A DNA stretch of 64,000 nt from positions 1-64,000 of the forward strand of contig PNKE01000012.1 of assembly GCA_013822245.1 (NCBI GenBank), read 5' to 3'. This DNA is from Candidatus Solibacter sp. (GTDB lineage: Bacteria > Acidobacteriota > Terriglobia > Bryobacterales > Bryobacteraceae). The stretch's first letter is position 1. Every line of letters begins with the position of its first letter. Under the pieces are notes generated by a model. That model saw only the letters and a program-made list of their open reading frames with translations, made no database searches and had not been told where the DNA came from. Both the position numbers and the translations under genes were made by a program. This document shows, piece by piece, positions 7,888 to 17,743 of the stretch.

Positions 7888-9045
7888 ATGCACGCTGAAA
7901 AGGAATCCGTTCTCACCGGTATCCACTTCATCAACGGCGACACCGCCTGCTGTGAAGGGTTGCTTGCCGCCGGGGCCAAGTTCGCCGCCGGCTATCCGAT
8001 CACGCCGTCCACCGAGGTTGTCGAGCGCTTCGCGCAACGCGCCCCGACCGTCGGCGGGCTGTTCATCCAGATGGAAGACGAACTGGCCGCATCCATCACG
8101 TTGCAGGGCATGGTCTGGGCCGGGCAGAAGTCGTTTACAGTGACCTCCGGGCCCGGCTATTCGCTGATGATGGAGCATATCGGCTACGCGGCGATGACCG
8201 AGACGCCGTGCGTGTTTGTCGACGTCCAGCGCGGCGGCCCGTCGACGGGACTGCCGACGCTGCCCGCGCAGGGCGACATGATGCAGGCGCGGTTCGGCTC
8301 GCACGGCGATTATTCGACGATCTCGCTGGTGCCGAACTCGCCGCAGGAGTGCTTCGACCTGTCGGTGACGGCAATGAATCTGGCCGAGAAGTTCCGTGTG
8401 CCGGTGATGTTCATGATGGACGAGTGTGTCGGCCACATGACCGAAAAGGTGGTGATTCCGCCGGCCGAGGAGATCGAAGTCCAGCCGCGGCGCAGGACGT
8501 CGAAGCCGCCGGACGAATACCTCGCCTACGAGGTCGGCGAAGACCTGGTGCCCGAAATGGCCCACGCCGGGGAAGGCTACGGGCTCTATATCACCGGGCT
8601 GACCCACGACAAGAAGGGCTACCCGCTGATGAATCCGAAACAGCAGCGGGAACTGATCCCGCGCCTGTTTGAAAAGATCAGCCGCGCGGCGGATGAATTG
8701 ACGATCGTCGAGGCCGACGGCGTCGAAGGCGCCGACGTGGTGGTGGTGAGCTACGGCATCACGTCGCGCGTGGCCATGCGCGCCGTCCATCTGGCGCGGG
8801 AGAAGGGACTGAAGGTCGGATCGCTGCGTCTGATCTGCGTCTGGCCGTTCCCCGAAAAGCTGATCCGGCAACTGGCGCCGAAGGTGAAGGCGCTCATCAT
8901 GCCTGAACTGAACATGGGGCAGGTGGTGATTGAACTCGAGCGGTGCTCGGGCGGCAAGACCAACGTGGTGAGCCTGCCGCACCCGGGCGGCACGGTTCAC
9001 GATCCGCTGGTGATCCTGGAAGCGATTGAGAGGGGGGCGCAATGA
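7888..9045 (+). CDS. korA: 2-oxoacid:ferredoxin oxidoreductase, alpha subunit
   Basis: This is a 385-residue KorA/OorA-type subunit. It contains GYPITPSTEV near the N-terminus (the conserved YPITPSTE signature of 2-oxoacid oxidoreductases), MEDELAASI (metal/TPP-binding Glu) and GPGYSLM. The C-terminal domain II has VSYGITSRVA. With KorB it oxidatively decarboxylates a 2-oxoacid, probably 2-oxoglutarate, to the acyl-CoA with reduction of ferredoxin; reversal would serve reductive carboxylation. It overlaps korB by 4 bases (ATGA). Which oxoacid is used cannot be settled from sequence alone. Confidence 0.93.
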   Translation: MHAEKESVLTGIHFINGDTACCEGLLAAGAKFAAGYPITPSTEVVERFAQRAPTVGGLFIQMEDELAASITLQGMVWAGQKSFTVTSGPGYSLMMEHIGYAAMTETPCVFVDVQRGGPSTGLPTLPAQGDMMQARFGSHGDYSTISLVPNSPQECFDLSVTAMNLAEKFRVPVMFMMDECVGHMTEKVVIPPAEEIEVQPRRRTSKPPDEYLAYEVGEDLVPEMAHAGEGYGLYITGLTHDKKGYPLMNPKQQRELIPRLFEKISRAADELTIVEADGVEGADVVVVSYGITSRVAMRAVHLAREKGLKVGSLRLICVWPFPEKLIRQLAPKVKALIMPELNMGQVVIELERCSGGKTNVVSLPHPGGTVHDPLVILEAIERGAQ

Positions 9046-9950
9046 GCACTTTGATCGAGCCCACGGCCTTGACCAATCCGGTGGAAAGGGTCCTGCGCAA
9101 CGACCGCATCCCGACCATCTGGTGCCCCGGCTGCGGCATCGGCACCACGGTGAACAGCTTCGCCTACGCGCTGATGGCGTCGGGCGCGGACCTGAAGAAG
9201 ACGGCCATCGTGAGCGGTATCGGCTGCTCGGGCCGGGTGAGCGGCTACGTTCAGCTTGACTCGTTCCACACCACGCACGGCCGCGCGATTCCGTTCGCCA
9301 CGGGCCTGAAACTGGCTAACCCGGAGCTGACCGTCGTGGTCTATTCCGGCGACGGCGATCTGACCTCGATCGGCGGCAACCATCTGATCCACGCCGCCCG
9401 GCGGAACATGGACCTGCTGGTGGTGTGCGTCAACAACATGATCTACGCCATGACGGGCGGCCAGGCGGCGGCCACCACGCCCGGCGCGGCGACGTCGACG
9501 ACAACGCCCTACGGCAGCTTCGAGCCGGAACTGAACATCCCGCAGTTGGTGGATGCAGCCGGCGCCTGCTATGTGGCGCGCTGGACGGCGTTTCATGTGA
9601 AGCAGCTTGAGAAGTCGATGACCGAGGCGCTGAAGAAGAAGGGCTTCCGGTTCATCGAAGTGCTGTCGCCGTGTCCGACGCTCTACGGCCGGCGGAACGG
9701 CTACGCCGACGGCCTGGCGCAGATGAAAGAGTACAAGGAGTTGGCGAAGGTCAAAAACGGAGCGCCCACGTATGAAGTGGCGATCACGACGGGCAAGCCG
9801 ATTATCGTCGGCAAGTTCGTCGATCGCGACCGGCCGGACTATCTCACGCTGATGCGCAGCCAGCTTGGGGCGCATTACCACGAGATCGCCGAGGCCGGCG
9901 TGGGCTGCGGCGACGACAGCGAAGGCAAGGAGGGCTGCTGCTCATGCTGA
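9042..9950 (+). CDS. korB: 2-oxoacid:ferredoxin oxidoreductase, beta subunit
   Basis: This 302-residue thiamine-diphosphate-binding subunit has WCPGCGIGT (cluster/TPP region, about 27-35) and the TPP motif GDGDLTSIGGNH followed downstream by VNNMIYAMTGGQ. A family Cys occurs in GIGCSGR. The C-terminus ends in an unusual Cys-rich CGDDSEGKEGCCSC, which may add a metal or redox site. It overlaps korA by 4 bases and korC by 7, indicating tight coupling and 1:1 synthesis. Confidence 0.93.
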   Translation: MSTLIEPTALTNPVERVLRNDRIPTIWCPGCGIGTTVNSFAYALMASGADLKKTAIVSGIGCSGRVSGYVQLDSFHTTHGRAIPFATGLKLANPELTVVVYSGDGDLTSIGGNHLIHAARRNMDLLVVCVNNMIYAMTGGQAAATTPGAATSTTTPYGSFEPELNIPQLVDAAGACYVARWTAFHVKQLEKSMTEALKKKGFRFIEVLSPCPTLYGRRNGYADGLAQMKEYKELAKVKNGAPTYEVAITTGKPIIVGKFVDRDRPDYLTLMRSQLGAHYHEIAEAGVGCGDDSEGKEGCCSC

Positions 9951-10561
9951 CCGAACTGCGAATCGCCGGCTTCGGCGGCCAGGGCGTGATTCTGGCCGCG
10001 CACATCATCGGCAACGCCGTCACGCTCATTGAGAAGGGCTACGCCACCATGACCCAGAACTACGGGCCTGAAGCCCGTGGGGGCGCGGCCAGCGCGGCGC
10101 TGGTGTTGAGCGATGAGCCCGTCCTCTACCCCTACCTCACCGAGCCAGGCATCCTGATTGCGATGTCGCTGGAGGCCTATACCAAGTTCGGTCCGGAAGT
10201 GAAGGAAGGCGGCTTCCTGCTTGTCGAGGAAGACCTGGTGCAACTCGACGCGCTGCCGAAGGTGCCCAAGTGCAAGATCTACGGCATCCCGGCGACGCGT
10301 TTTGCCGAGGAACTGGGCAAGAAGATGGTGCTGAACGTGATCATGGTCGGTTTCTTCAGCGCCATCACCAAGGCGGTTTCGCCGGAGGCGTGCCGCGCGG
10401 GTGTCGAACACGAGGTTCCCAAGCGGTTCGTTGACCTCAACGTGAAGGCCTTCAACAGGGGCTACGAGTACGGCCTGGACGTGCTCTCGCGCCAGGGCGA
10501 GCGGACACGTCCCGGCGAAGAGATGATCTCCGGGCTGGAACTCGAAAACCATCCCAGATAG
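9944..10561 (+). CDS. korC: 2-oxoacid:ferredoxin oxidoreductase, gamma subunit
   Basis: This 205-residue gamma subunit begins with the CoA-related signature FGGQGVILAAHIIGNA and contains NYGPEARGGAASA, both hallmarks of the pyruvate/2-oxoacid oxidoreductase gamma family. It completes the four-subunit enzyme and is expected to contribute to CoA binding. It is the last gene of the operon. No convincing terminator follows; an imperfect GC stem at about 10569-10596 lacks a T run. Confidence 0.92.
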   Translation: MLTELRIAGFGGQGVILAAHIIGNAVTLIEKGYATMTQNYGPEARGGAASAALVLSDEPVLYPYLTEPGILIAMSLEAYTKFGPEVKEGGFLLVEEDLVQLDALPKVPKCKIYGIPATRFAEELGKKMVLNVIMVGFFSAITKAVSPEACRAGVEHEVPKRFVDLNVKAFNRGYEYGLDVLSRQGERTRPGEEMISGLELENHPR

Positions 10562-10618
10562 AGGCAGCCCGTCAGGTTCAACCATGACGCGGGCCGCATC
10601 CCGGACCGGTTCGCGTTT

Positions 10619-10975
10619 TTGTATGATCTGAGTTTGGAATCGCGGAAAGCAGTCCTGCGCCGGCCGGAGAGGTGCGACTGGATCCGAACCGGGGCCTACG
10701 TCGCCATTGCCGTCCTGGCCGTGGCCGGATTCGCGCTGGGACCTGGACGTGAGCATCGCGCGTTGTCGCTGGCCGGAATCGCAGTGGCGATCGCGCTGCT
10801 GATCCGCTGGCATGCCGCCACGTTCGGCTATCGCTGTCCCCACTGCGGCCGCGAGTTCCGCATCTCAGCGTGGGCGGATCTCTTCAGCCCCAATAACGTG
10901 ACCGCCAAGTACGTCAAGTGCCCCGAATGCGGGCGGCGGGATTGGATGGAGGCGCTGGTTTGGGAATCGGCCTGA
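10619..10975 (+). CDS. Small membrane protein with C-terminal zinc ribbon
   Basis: About 118 residues, starting at a TTG preceded by no clear ribosome-binding site. It has two hydrophobic segments (about 24-42 and 48-62) followed by a zinc ribbon, CPHCG ... CPECG, of the type seen in small bacterial membrane proteins with a C-terminal ribbon ending in a Trp-rich tail (RRDWMEALVW). The role is unknown. It follows the kor operon by 57 bases and may have its own TATGAT-like -10 around 10622, which would make the start downstream or leaderless. Confidence 0.6.
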   Translation: MYDLSLESRKAVLRRPERCDWIRTGAYVAIAVLAVAGFALGPGREHRALSLAGIAVAIALLIRWHAATFGYRCPHCGREFRISAWADLFSPNNVTAKYVKCPECGRRDWMEALVWESA

Positions 10976-11097
10976 TCCGCGGCCGCTCACGCGTCTCCTA
11001 TTCCTGACCGCTCACGCATCACCGGGTTCAGCCGGCCCGCACGAACCCGGCCGCGGTCCAGCGGGACAGTTCCACCAGGCAGGCGGCGGTTGAGGAA

Positions 11098-12354
11098 TCA
11101 GCCGGCGGTCATGGAGTTGGCGTCCCAGGTGCAGATGCGTTTTTCGAAGTAGCTGGTATTGCAGAGCAGGGCCGGGCCGGCGGCGCGGAAGCCGAAGGTC
11201 GAATCCTCGAAGTGGGGCTTGCGGGTGCGGACGGCGTTGATGAAGTTGCGGACGTGGTCGCGGTGGGCGTCGCGAGAGGAGACCCAGCGCTGTTCGCCGG
11301 TGGAATCGAGCGTATCGACGGTCTGTTCGCGCCAGGGGAACTGCTTGCGGTATTCGCGCAGGAAGGCCGTCTGCTGCCGCCTGGCGAAGGTGTCGATGGT
11401 GTAGCCGGGTTCCTCGGCGCGCGGACGCTTGGAGAGCGTGACGCTGCGGACGTCGGTGAGGATGGTGCCTTCGCTGCCGACGAACTTGAAGCCGAATTGC
11501 TCCTGCGGCTCACTGCTCTTGAAGTTGACGCGCATGGCGAAGGTGAATTCGGGATGCGACGGGCTCTTGGGGTATTCGATGACGGCGAACATGGTGTCGG
11601 GCACGTCGCGGCCGTCGTTCCAGTAGCGCAGGCCGCCGGTGGAATAGATGCGGTTGGGGCCGAGCGATTCGGTGGCGGTGTGGATGCCGGTGAGCAGGTG
11701 GACGTAGAGGTCGCCGGCGACGGCGGTGCCGTAGTCCTGATAGTTGCGCCAGCGGAACAGCCGGATGGGCTCGAAGGGCCGCTTGGGGGCGTGGCCGAGG
11801 AAACGGTCCCAATCGACGGTCTGCGGGGTGGCATCGGGGGCGATGGAATACTGCCAGGCGCCCATGGCCGTGTTGCGGTCCAGCCAGGCTTCGACCATGT
11901 TGAGTTCGCCGATGGCACCGGATTTCAGAAGCTGGTTGATCTTGTGGAACGAGAGAGCGCTGGCGTACTGGCTGCCGACCTGGAAGATGCGGTTGCTCTT
12001 CTTATGGGCGTCGATGACCTGGCGGCCCTCTTCGATCTTCTGGATCATGGGCTTTTCGCAGTAGACGTCCTTGCCGGCGTTGAGGGCGTCGGTGGAGATG
12101 CGGGCGTGCCAGTGGTCGGGGGTGGCGATGATGACGGCATCGACGTCGGATCGGGTGAGGATTTCGCGGTAGTCGCGGGTGGTGAAGACGTGGGCGCCGT
12201 GGATCTCCTTGATGCGGTCGAGACGGCCCTGGTAGATGTCGGCCGCGGCGACGAGTTCTACGCCGCCGACGGTGAGGGCGTCCTGGACGTCGCCGTTGCC
12301 CATGCCGCCCGCGCCGATGAGCGCGATTCTGATTTTGTTGTTGGCTGATTGCAT
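11098..12354 (-). CDS. Gfo/Idh/MocA family oxidoreductase
   Basis: This 418-residue NAD(P)-dependent sugar or cyclitol dehydrogenase-like protein has the nucleotide-binding loop IGAGGMGNGD at the N-terminus, the family EKP motif in VYCEKPM, and a C-terminal GFO_IDH_C-type alpha/beta domain. It lacks a signal peptide, unlike its neighbour, so it is probably cytoplasmic. It lies 13 bases after the paralogue at 12368-13696 and is clearly related to it (shared HAPKRPFEPIRLFRWRN-like block), indicating tandem duplication. Substrate unknown; in this phylum such genes are numerous in sugar catabolism. Confidence 0.88.
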   Translation of the reverse strand: MQSANNKIRIALIGAGGMGNGDVQDALTVGGVELVAAADIYQGRLDRIKEIHGAHVFTTRDYREILTRSDVDAVIIATPDHWHARISTDALNAGKDVYCEKPMIQKIEEGRQVIDAHKKSNRIFQVGSQYASALSFHKINQLLKSGAIGELNMVEAWLDRNTAMGAWQYSIAPDATPQTVDWDRFLGHAPKRPFEPIRLFRWRNYQDYGTAVAGDLYVHLLTGIHTATESLGPNRIYSTGGLRYWNDGRDVPDTMFAVIEYPKSPSHPEFTFAMRVNFKSSEPQEQFGFKFVGSEGTILTDVRSVTLSKRPRAEEPGYTIDTFARRQQTAFLREYRKQFPWREQTVDTLDSTGEQRWVSSRDAHRDHVRNFINAVRTRKPHFEDSTFGFRAAGPALLCNTSYFEKRICTWDANSMTAG

Positions 12355-12367
12355 CGTAGTGGCTCCC

Positions 12368-13696
<1,329 letters not shown>

Positions 13697-13742
13697 GAAC
13701 CTATTTTAGTCCCGCGCCGCGTCCACTGAACTGAGTCACTGA

Positions 13743-14585
13743 ATGCAATTCCGCCGTAGCGAACTGTTCTTCTCCGCCTACTTCCTTTACCTGATCGTGG
13801 TGGTGGCGTTCCGGCCCGTGGCGCCGGAGGTGAAAACGCTCATCATCACGGCGAATATTGCTGTTATTGGGTGGTTCTGCCTGTTTGCGTGGGCGCACAA
13901 GGGCAAGGGGTTCGAAATTCTGGACCACGTGCGGGACTGGTATCCTGCGCCGCTGATTCTGCTGGCTTACCGCGAGATGGGGTGGATCGCGCTGCCGCAT
14001 ACGTCGACGGCGTTCGAGGATTACTGGATCGGGCTGGACAGGGCGCTGCTCGACGGGGGATTGCGGGCGGCGATTGAATCGCTGGGGCCTGTGCTGCCGA
14101 ACCTGCTGGAGGCGGCTTACCTGATGGTTTACGTGGTGCCGGTGGTGGGGCTGGTGGTGCTGAACAAAGAGGGCGTGCGGGGGCGGATCGACGACTACAT
14201 GAGCATATTGCTGTTCGGGACGCTGACGGCGTATGCGATGTATCCGTGGTTTCCGTCGGAGCCGCCGAGGTCGGTGTTTCCGGATGCGGATCTGCCGGTG
14301 ATGTCGATGATCAGGGAGTGGAATCTGCGGATCGTGGGCGGGTATGGGATTCACACGAGCGTGTTTCCGAGCGGGCATTCGGCGGCGGCGTTTTCAGCGG
14401 CGTTCGGACTGATGCGGGTGTTGCCGGAGAAGCCGTGGTGGGGGCGGGGGATGATGGCGCTGGCTGTGCTGATCGCGTTTGCGACGGTGTATGGGCGGTA
14501 TCACTTTGCGATTGATACGGTGGCGGGGTTGGGGCTGGCGGTGGTGGGGTGGCGGCTGAGCATGAGGTTCAGGGAGCGCGAGTGA
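13743..14585 (+). CDS. PAP2-superfamily membrane protein (inositol phosphotransferase/Aur1-like)
   Basis: This 280-residue protein has about six transmembrane helices. The PAP2_3-type active site is split into VFPSGHSAAAFS (C2, catalytic His) and YGRYHFAIDTVAG (C3, second His and Asp). This arrangement is typical of the Aur1/Ipt1-like branch that transfers or hydrolyses lipid phosphates. Probable roles are phospholipid head-group exchange or undecaprenyl/phosphatidate dephosphorylation. There is no obvious operon partner. Confidence 0.82.
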   Translation: MQFRRSELFFSAYFLYLIVVVAFRPVAPEVKTLIITANIAVIGWFCLFAWAHKGKGFEILDHVRDWYPAPLILLAYREMGWIALPHTSTAFEDYWIGLDRALLDGGLRAAIESLGPVLPNLLEAAYLMVYVVPVVGLVVLNKEGVRGRIDDYMSILLFGTLTAYAMYPWFPSEPPRSVFPDADLPVMSMIREWNLRIVGGYGIHTSVFPSGHSAAAFSAAFGLMRVLPEKPWWGRGMMALAVLIAFATVYGRYHFAIDTVAGLGLAVVGWRLSMRFRERE

Positions 14586-14634
14586 GGGGCGTGGGCGGTA
14601 TCATGGAAATGAAAACCGCTTAACTGGAGGGCAG

Positions 14635-15390
14635 ATGCAAAAGGTATTCAGAGTGTTTTTAATCGGCGCGGCGATGGCCTGCGCGATGATGGCGCAGGAA
14701 CCGCTGAACAACGAGGGCGTGATCAAGCTGGTGAAGGCCGGCATGACCGAGGAGCTGATCATCAGCGTGATCAAGCAGCAGCCGGGCGTCTACACAATGG
14801 GCGCCGCTGAACTGGTGGTGCTGAAAGAGGCCAGCGTCTCGGAAAAGATCATCGCCGAGATGCTGAACAAAGCCAGCAGCCAGGTGGCGGGGCTGGCCGG
14901 GGTAGCTGTTTCCGGCGCCAAGGCGGTGACCGACGCCGGACTGTTTTACAGGAAGGGCAACGAGTATTTCGAGTTGCTGAGCGAGAACGTGGAATGGAAG
15001 TCGAAGGGCGCGGTGAAGAATATCGCCAGCGCCGGGATTGTGAAGAAGAACATTGCGGGGACGGTGACGGGCCCGAGCAGCCGGAACTTCTTGACCAACC
15101 CGATGGAGATCGTGCTGTCGCCGGGGCAGGGAATTACGATCAATTCGTTTTTCCTGCTACCGCTGAAGCCGAAGGACGGGGTGAGGGAGTTTACCGTCGG
15201 GCCGGTGAACAAGCAGAGCGGCGTGGCCAGGGGAGCGATTCCGTTCGGCGTGGAGAAGATGGGAGAGAACTCGTTCAGGATGGTGTTGCAGACGCCGCTG
15301 GGGCCGGGCGAATACGGCATCCTGAACGCCGTGCCTTCGTCGGGCGATGCCGAACCGTCGAAGATGTATACGTTCCGGATTCTACTGTAA
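14635..15390 (+). CDS. Secreted protein with repeated helix-hairpin module
   Basis: A 251-residue protein with a signal peptide (about 1-20). It is followed by a segment (NNEGVIKLVKAGMTEELIISVI ... LVVLKEASVSEKIIAEML) recognisable as a short helical domain repeatedly found at the N-terminus of secreted acidobacterial proteins. The C-terminal half is beta-rich with no motif I know. A GGAGG ribosome-binding site precedes the ATG and a terminator hairpin follows the stop. Function unknown. Confidence 0.7.
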   Translation: MQKVFRVFLIGAAMACAMMAQEPLNNEGVIKLVKAGMTEELIISVIKQQPGVYTMGAAELVVLKEASVSEKIIAEMLNKASSQVAGLAGVAVSGAKAVTDAGLFYRKGNEYFELLSENVEWKSKGAVKNIASAGIVKKNIAGTVTGPSSRNFLTNPMEIVLSPGQGITINSFFLLPLKPKDGVREFTVGPVNKQSGVARGAIPFGVEKMGENSFRMVLQTPLGPGEYGILNAVPSSGDAEPSKMYTFRILL

Positions 15391-15412
15391 AGAGCCGTAG
15401 AATTCATGACAA

Positions 15413-15436
15413 GGGCCGCCGGGCGGTCCTTTGTGT
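15413..15436 (+). terminator. Stem-loop after the secreted protein gene
   Basis: GGGCCG (15413-15418) pairs with CGGTCC (15424-15429, one G-T wobble) around a CCGGG loop, followed by TTTGTGT. It lies 22 bases after the stop at 15390 and separates the gene from the convergent toxin gene. Confidence 0.55.
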
Positions 15437-15477
15437 CTGCGTTGATGGAGAAGTGCGGCGGGGCAGGGGCGACGCAG

Positions 15478-15858
15478 TCAGATGCGTTGCCCGCCGGGGG
15501 CTTTGGCGAGATTGCGGTCGAATGTGCCGAGGGGCAGGTGGCCGGCGGATGTGGCGGAGGCGAGCATGAGGCAATCGGAGAAGCCGAGCGAGGGCCGGGA
15601 ACGGAACAGCCGCAGGGCGGATTCGACGGCGGCGTGGTCCTGGATGACGAGTTGATTGTGGTCGAGCAGGAGTTCCACGGCGCGGGCGAGGCTGGATGAG
15701 GGCAGGGCATAGACGGAGTCGAGGACCCAAATGGTCTCGGCGAGGGCGAGTAGCGGAACCCATGCGCCATGGGCGATGAAACGTTCCGCGGCGGCCGTCT
15801 GGCGCGGGTCGTCGCGGGCGATCAGGCGGACCAACACGTTGGCGTCAACCGCGCGCAT
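15478..15858 (-). CDS. PIN-domain toxin (VapC-like)
   Basis: This 126-residue PIN-domain ribonuclease starts MRAVDANVLVRLIARDD, which supplies the first metal-binding Asp; E41 (ALAETIW) and GFSDCLMLA supply the other acidic positions. As a VapC-type toxin it should cleave RNA when the antitoxin is degraded. It overlaps the upstream AbrB-type antitoxin by 14 bases, the classic antitoxin-first arrangement. Confidence 0.85.
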   Translation of the reverse strand: MRAVDANVLVRLIARDDPRQTAAAERFIAHGAWVPLLALAETIWVLDSVYALPSSSLARAVELLLDHNQLVIQDHAAVESALRLFRSRPSLGFSDCLMLASATSAGHLPLGTFDRNLAKAPGGQRI

Positions 15859-16108
15859 GGCGTTTCCTGATGTTCTCGCGGACGCCGGATTTCAGTTCGT
15901 CGAGCGAGTGCGGGTCCGGGGCAGCGCCGCCGAACAGTTCACGGTGGATCTGCTCGGAATTGAAACGGCCCGATCGGCGGACAACGATTTCGCCGCCGGA
16001 TTCTTCCCATTCGATCACCGAGCCGGGGCCGAGGCCCAACCGCTTTCGGATCGCCGCGGGGACGGAGATCTGGCCCTGGGCGGTGAGTCTGGAGCGCGTG
16101 ATGCTCAT
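15845..16108 (-). CDS. AbrB/MazE-like antitoxin (SpoVT-AbrB fold)
   Basis: An 87-residue swapped-hairpin DNA-binding protein: RLTAQGQISVPAAIRKRLGL, then PGSVIEWEESGGEIVVRR, is the AbrB signature. The C-terminal tail (about 48-87) would wrap the PIN toxin. It is first in the pair and should autorepress through the palindrome 8 bases upstream of its ATG (16116-16131). Confidence 0.85.
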   Translation of the reverse strand: MSITRSRLTAQGQISVPAAIRKRLGLGPGSVIEWEESGGEIVVRRSGRFNSEQIHRELFGGAAPDPHSLDELKSGVRENIRKRHARG

Positions 16109-16115
16109 ATGATCA

Positions 16116-16131
16116 CATTACCATGGTAATG
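16116..16131. promoter_or_regulatory. Perfect 16-bp palindromic operator of the toxin-antitoxin pair
   Basis: CATTACCATGGTAATG is a perfect palindrome that starts 8 bases upstream of the antitoxin ATG (16108). AbrB-type antitoxins bind such sites as dimers, so this is the expected autoregulatory operator. Confidence 0.7.
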
Positions 16132-16160
16132 CGCTGAACGGGCGGCGCTGGGTAGCTGGA

Positions 16161-17621
16161 TTAGCGAGTAAGCTTGAGGGTCCAGGCGGGTTGGCGCTGG
16201 AGGTCTTCGGGGATGTCGGGGAGGGTGATGGTGACTCCTGTCCTGGACTGCTTCACCTTGAGCGGCGCGGCCGAGCCGAGCAGGGTGGCGGATTTGACGG
16301 CGTCGACGCCTTTGACGGTGAAGGTGCGGCCGGGCCAGCGGGGCATGATGGCGTAGACGTCGTTGCCCTTCGCGGTGAAGAAGGCTTCGATGAAGGCCTT
16401 GCCGGGTTCGGGTTTGGCGGTGAGTTTGGTGACGTCGTAGTGGGATTCGTATTCCTTGTTGTACTCGGTCTTGGGCTGTTCGCCGGCGCTGAACTGGCGG
16501 GACTGCTTCCAGGGCTTGGTCGCGTAGATGGCGTCGCCGTTCACTTTGAGGAAGTCGCCGATCTGGAGCAGGCGGTCTTCCATGATGGCGGGGATGGCGC
16601 CGTCGCCGTCGGGGCCGATGTCGAGCAGGAGGTTGCCGCCGCGGCTGACGAGGTCGATGAGCATGATGACGAGGTCGCGGCCGGAATGGTAGTGGTGGAC
16701 GCGTTCGGCGCGGTTGTAGCCGTAGCTGAAGCCCATGCCGCGGCTCTCTTCCCAGGGGTGGCCGGCGCCGCTCATGCCGGGGGTGTATTCGGTGGTCCAG
16801 TAGCCGCCGTGCTTGTGGCGGGAGTCCTTGCCCCAACGGTCGTTGATGACGACTTCGTCCTTGACGGGAGATTCGTTGAACAGCCAGGCGAGCAGTTCGG
16901 GCGATTTCCATTCGGTGGAGAGGAGGTCCCATTCGCCGTCGGAGAAGATGATGGAGGGTTTATAGCGTGTGACGAGGTCTTTGAACTGCGGGGTCATGTG
17001 TTCGCGGATGTAGCGGGGCTTGTCGGTGCGCCAGAGCGGGTTATACCACTCGTAGAGCGAATAGTAGTAACCCATGCGCAGGCCCTTGTTGCGGACCGAG
17101 GTGGTGAGGTCGCCGAGGATGTCGCGTTTGGGGCCGATTTCGACGGCGTTCCAGGGGCGGTTCCAGGTGGCCGAGGCGTGTTCATTGGGCCAGAGAGTGA
17201 AGCCTTCGTGGTGCTTTGAGGTGAGGACGACGTATTTTGCGCCGGAGCGGGCGAAGATGTCGGCCCAGTGGTCGGGGTCATAGAGCTGGGCGCGGAACTG
17301 GGGGGCGAAGTCTTCGTAGGGGGTGTTTTCGCCGAACATTTTCTTGTGGTATTCCCAGGTGCCTTTTTGAGTGGGGTTGGCTTTGGGGTTGTCGCGGCCG
17401 TTGGTCATGGCGTTCCAATACCATTCGGAGTAGGCGAGGCGGCCGGGGATGACGGGGGCGTAGGAGGGCACGGAATAGACGCCCCAGTGGATGAAGATGC
17501 CGAACTTGGCGTCGGTGAACCAGGCGGGGGTGGGGCGTTTGTCGATGGAGTCCCAGGTGGGCTGATAGGTCTGGGCGGCGAGCGGGGCGAGGCAGAGGAT
17601 GAGGGCAAGGATGTGTTTCAT
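16161..17621 (-). CDS. GH29 alpha-L-fucosidase
   Basis: This 486-residue exported glycosidase has a signal peptide MKHILALILCLAPLAAQ. The catalytic (beta/alpha)8 domain contains WFTDAKFGIFIHWG, VVLTSKHHEGF and IIFSDGEWD, whose Asp is the nucleophile position of GH29 retaining fucosidases. The C-terminus (about 390-486) is a beta-sandwich. I chose the ATG at 17621 because the signal peptide begins there, although an in-frame ATG at 17639 and a longer open frame exist. It should release terminal fucose from host or plant glycans, and sits beside a TonB receptor in a possible glycan-uptake set. Confidence 0.9.
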   Translation of the reverse strand: MKHILALILCLAPLAAQTYQPTWDSIDKRPTPAWFTDAKFGIFIHWGVYSVPSYAPVIPGRLAYSEWYWNAMTNGRDNPKANPTQKGTWEYHKKMFGENTPYEDFAPQFRAQLYDPDHWADIFARSGAKYVVLTSKHHEGFTLWPNEHASATWNRPWNAVEIGPKRDILGDLTTSVRNKGLRMGYYYSLYEWYNPLWRTDKPRYIREHMTPQFKDLVTRYKPSIIFSDGEWDLLSTEWKSPELLAWLFNESPVKDEVVINDRWGKDSRHKHGGYWTTEYTPGMSGAGHPWEESRGMGFSYGYNRAERVHHYHSGRDLVIMLIDLVSRGGNLLLDIGPDGDGAIPAIMEDRLLQIGDFLKVNGDAIYATKPWKQSRQFSAGEQPKTEYNKEYESHYDVTKLTAKPEPGKAFIEAFFTAKGNDVYAIMPRWPGRTFTVKGVDAVKSATLLGSAAPLKVKQSRTGVTITLPDIPEDLQRQPAWTLKLTR

Positions 17622-17743
17622 GGATGCACCGTGAACCATTCTATGAGGAATCGCGGCGCTCCTGGGCACCGCCCACCGGCGGCGTGGCAGTGCGCCGCGG
17701 GGCTGCGGGGGCGTCGGGCCCTGCTCCGGGAGAAGCGCCCGGA

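Noticed and set aside
10562-10618. GC hairpin after korC as a terminator
   Set aside because: Stem has a bulge and no adjacent T run.
11212-12348. Long plus-strand ORF opposite the Gfo/Idh gene
   Set aside because: Gly/Val/Asp-rich shadow with no domain; the minus strand is clearly coding.
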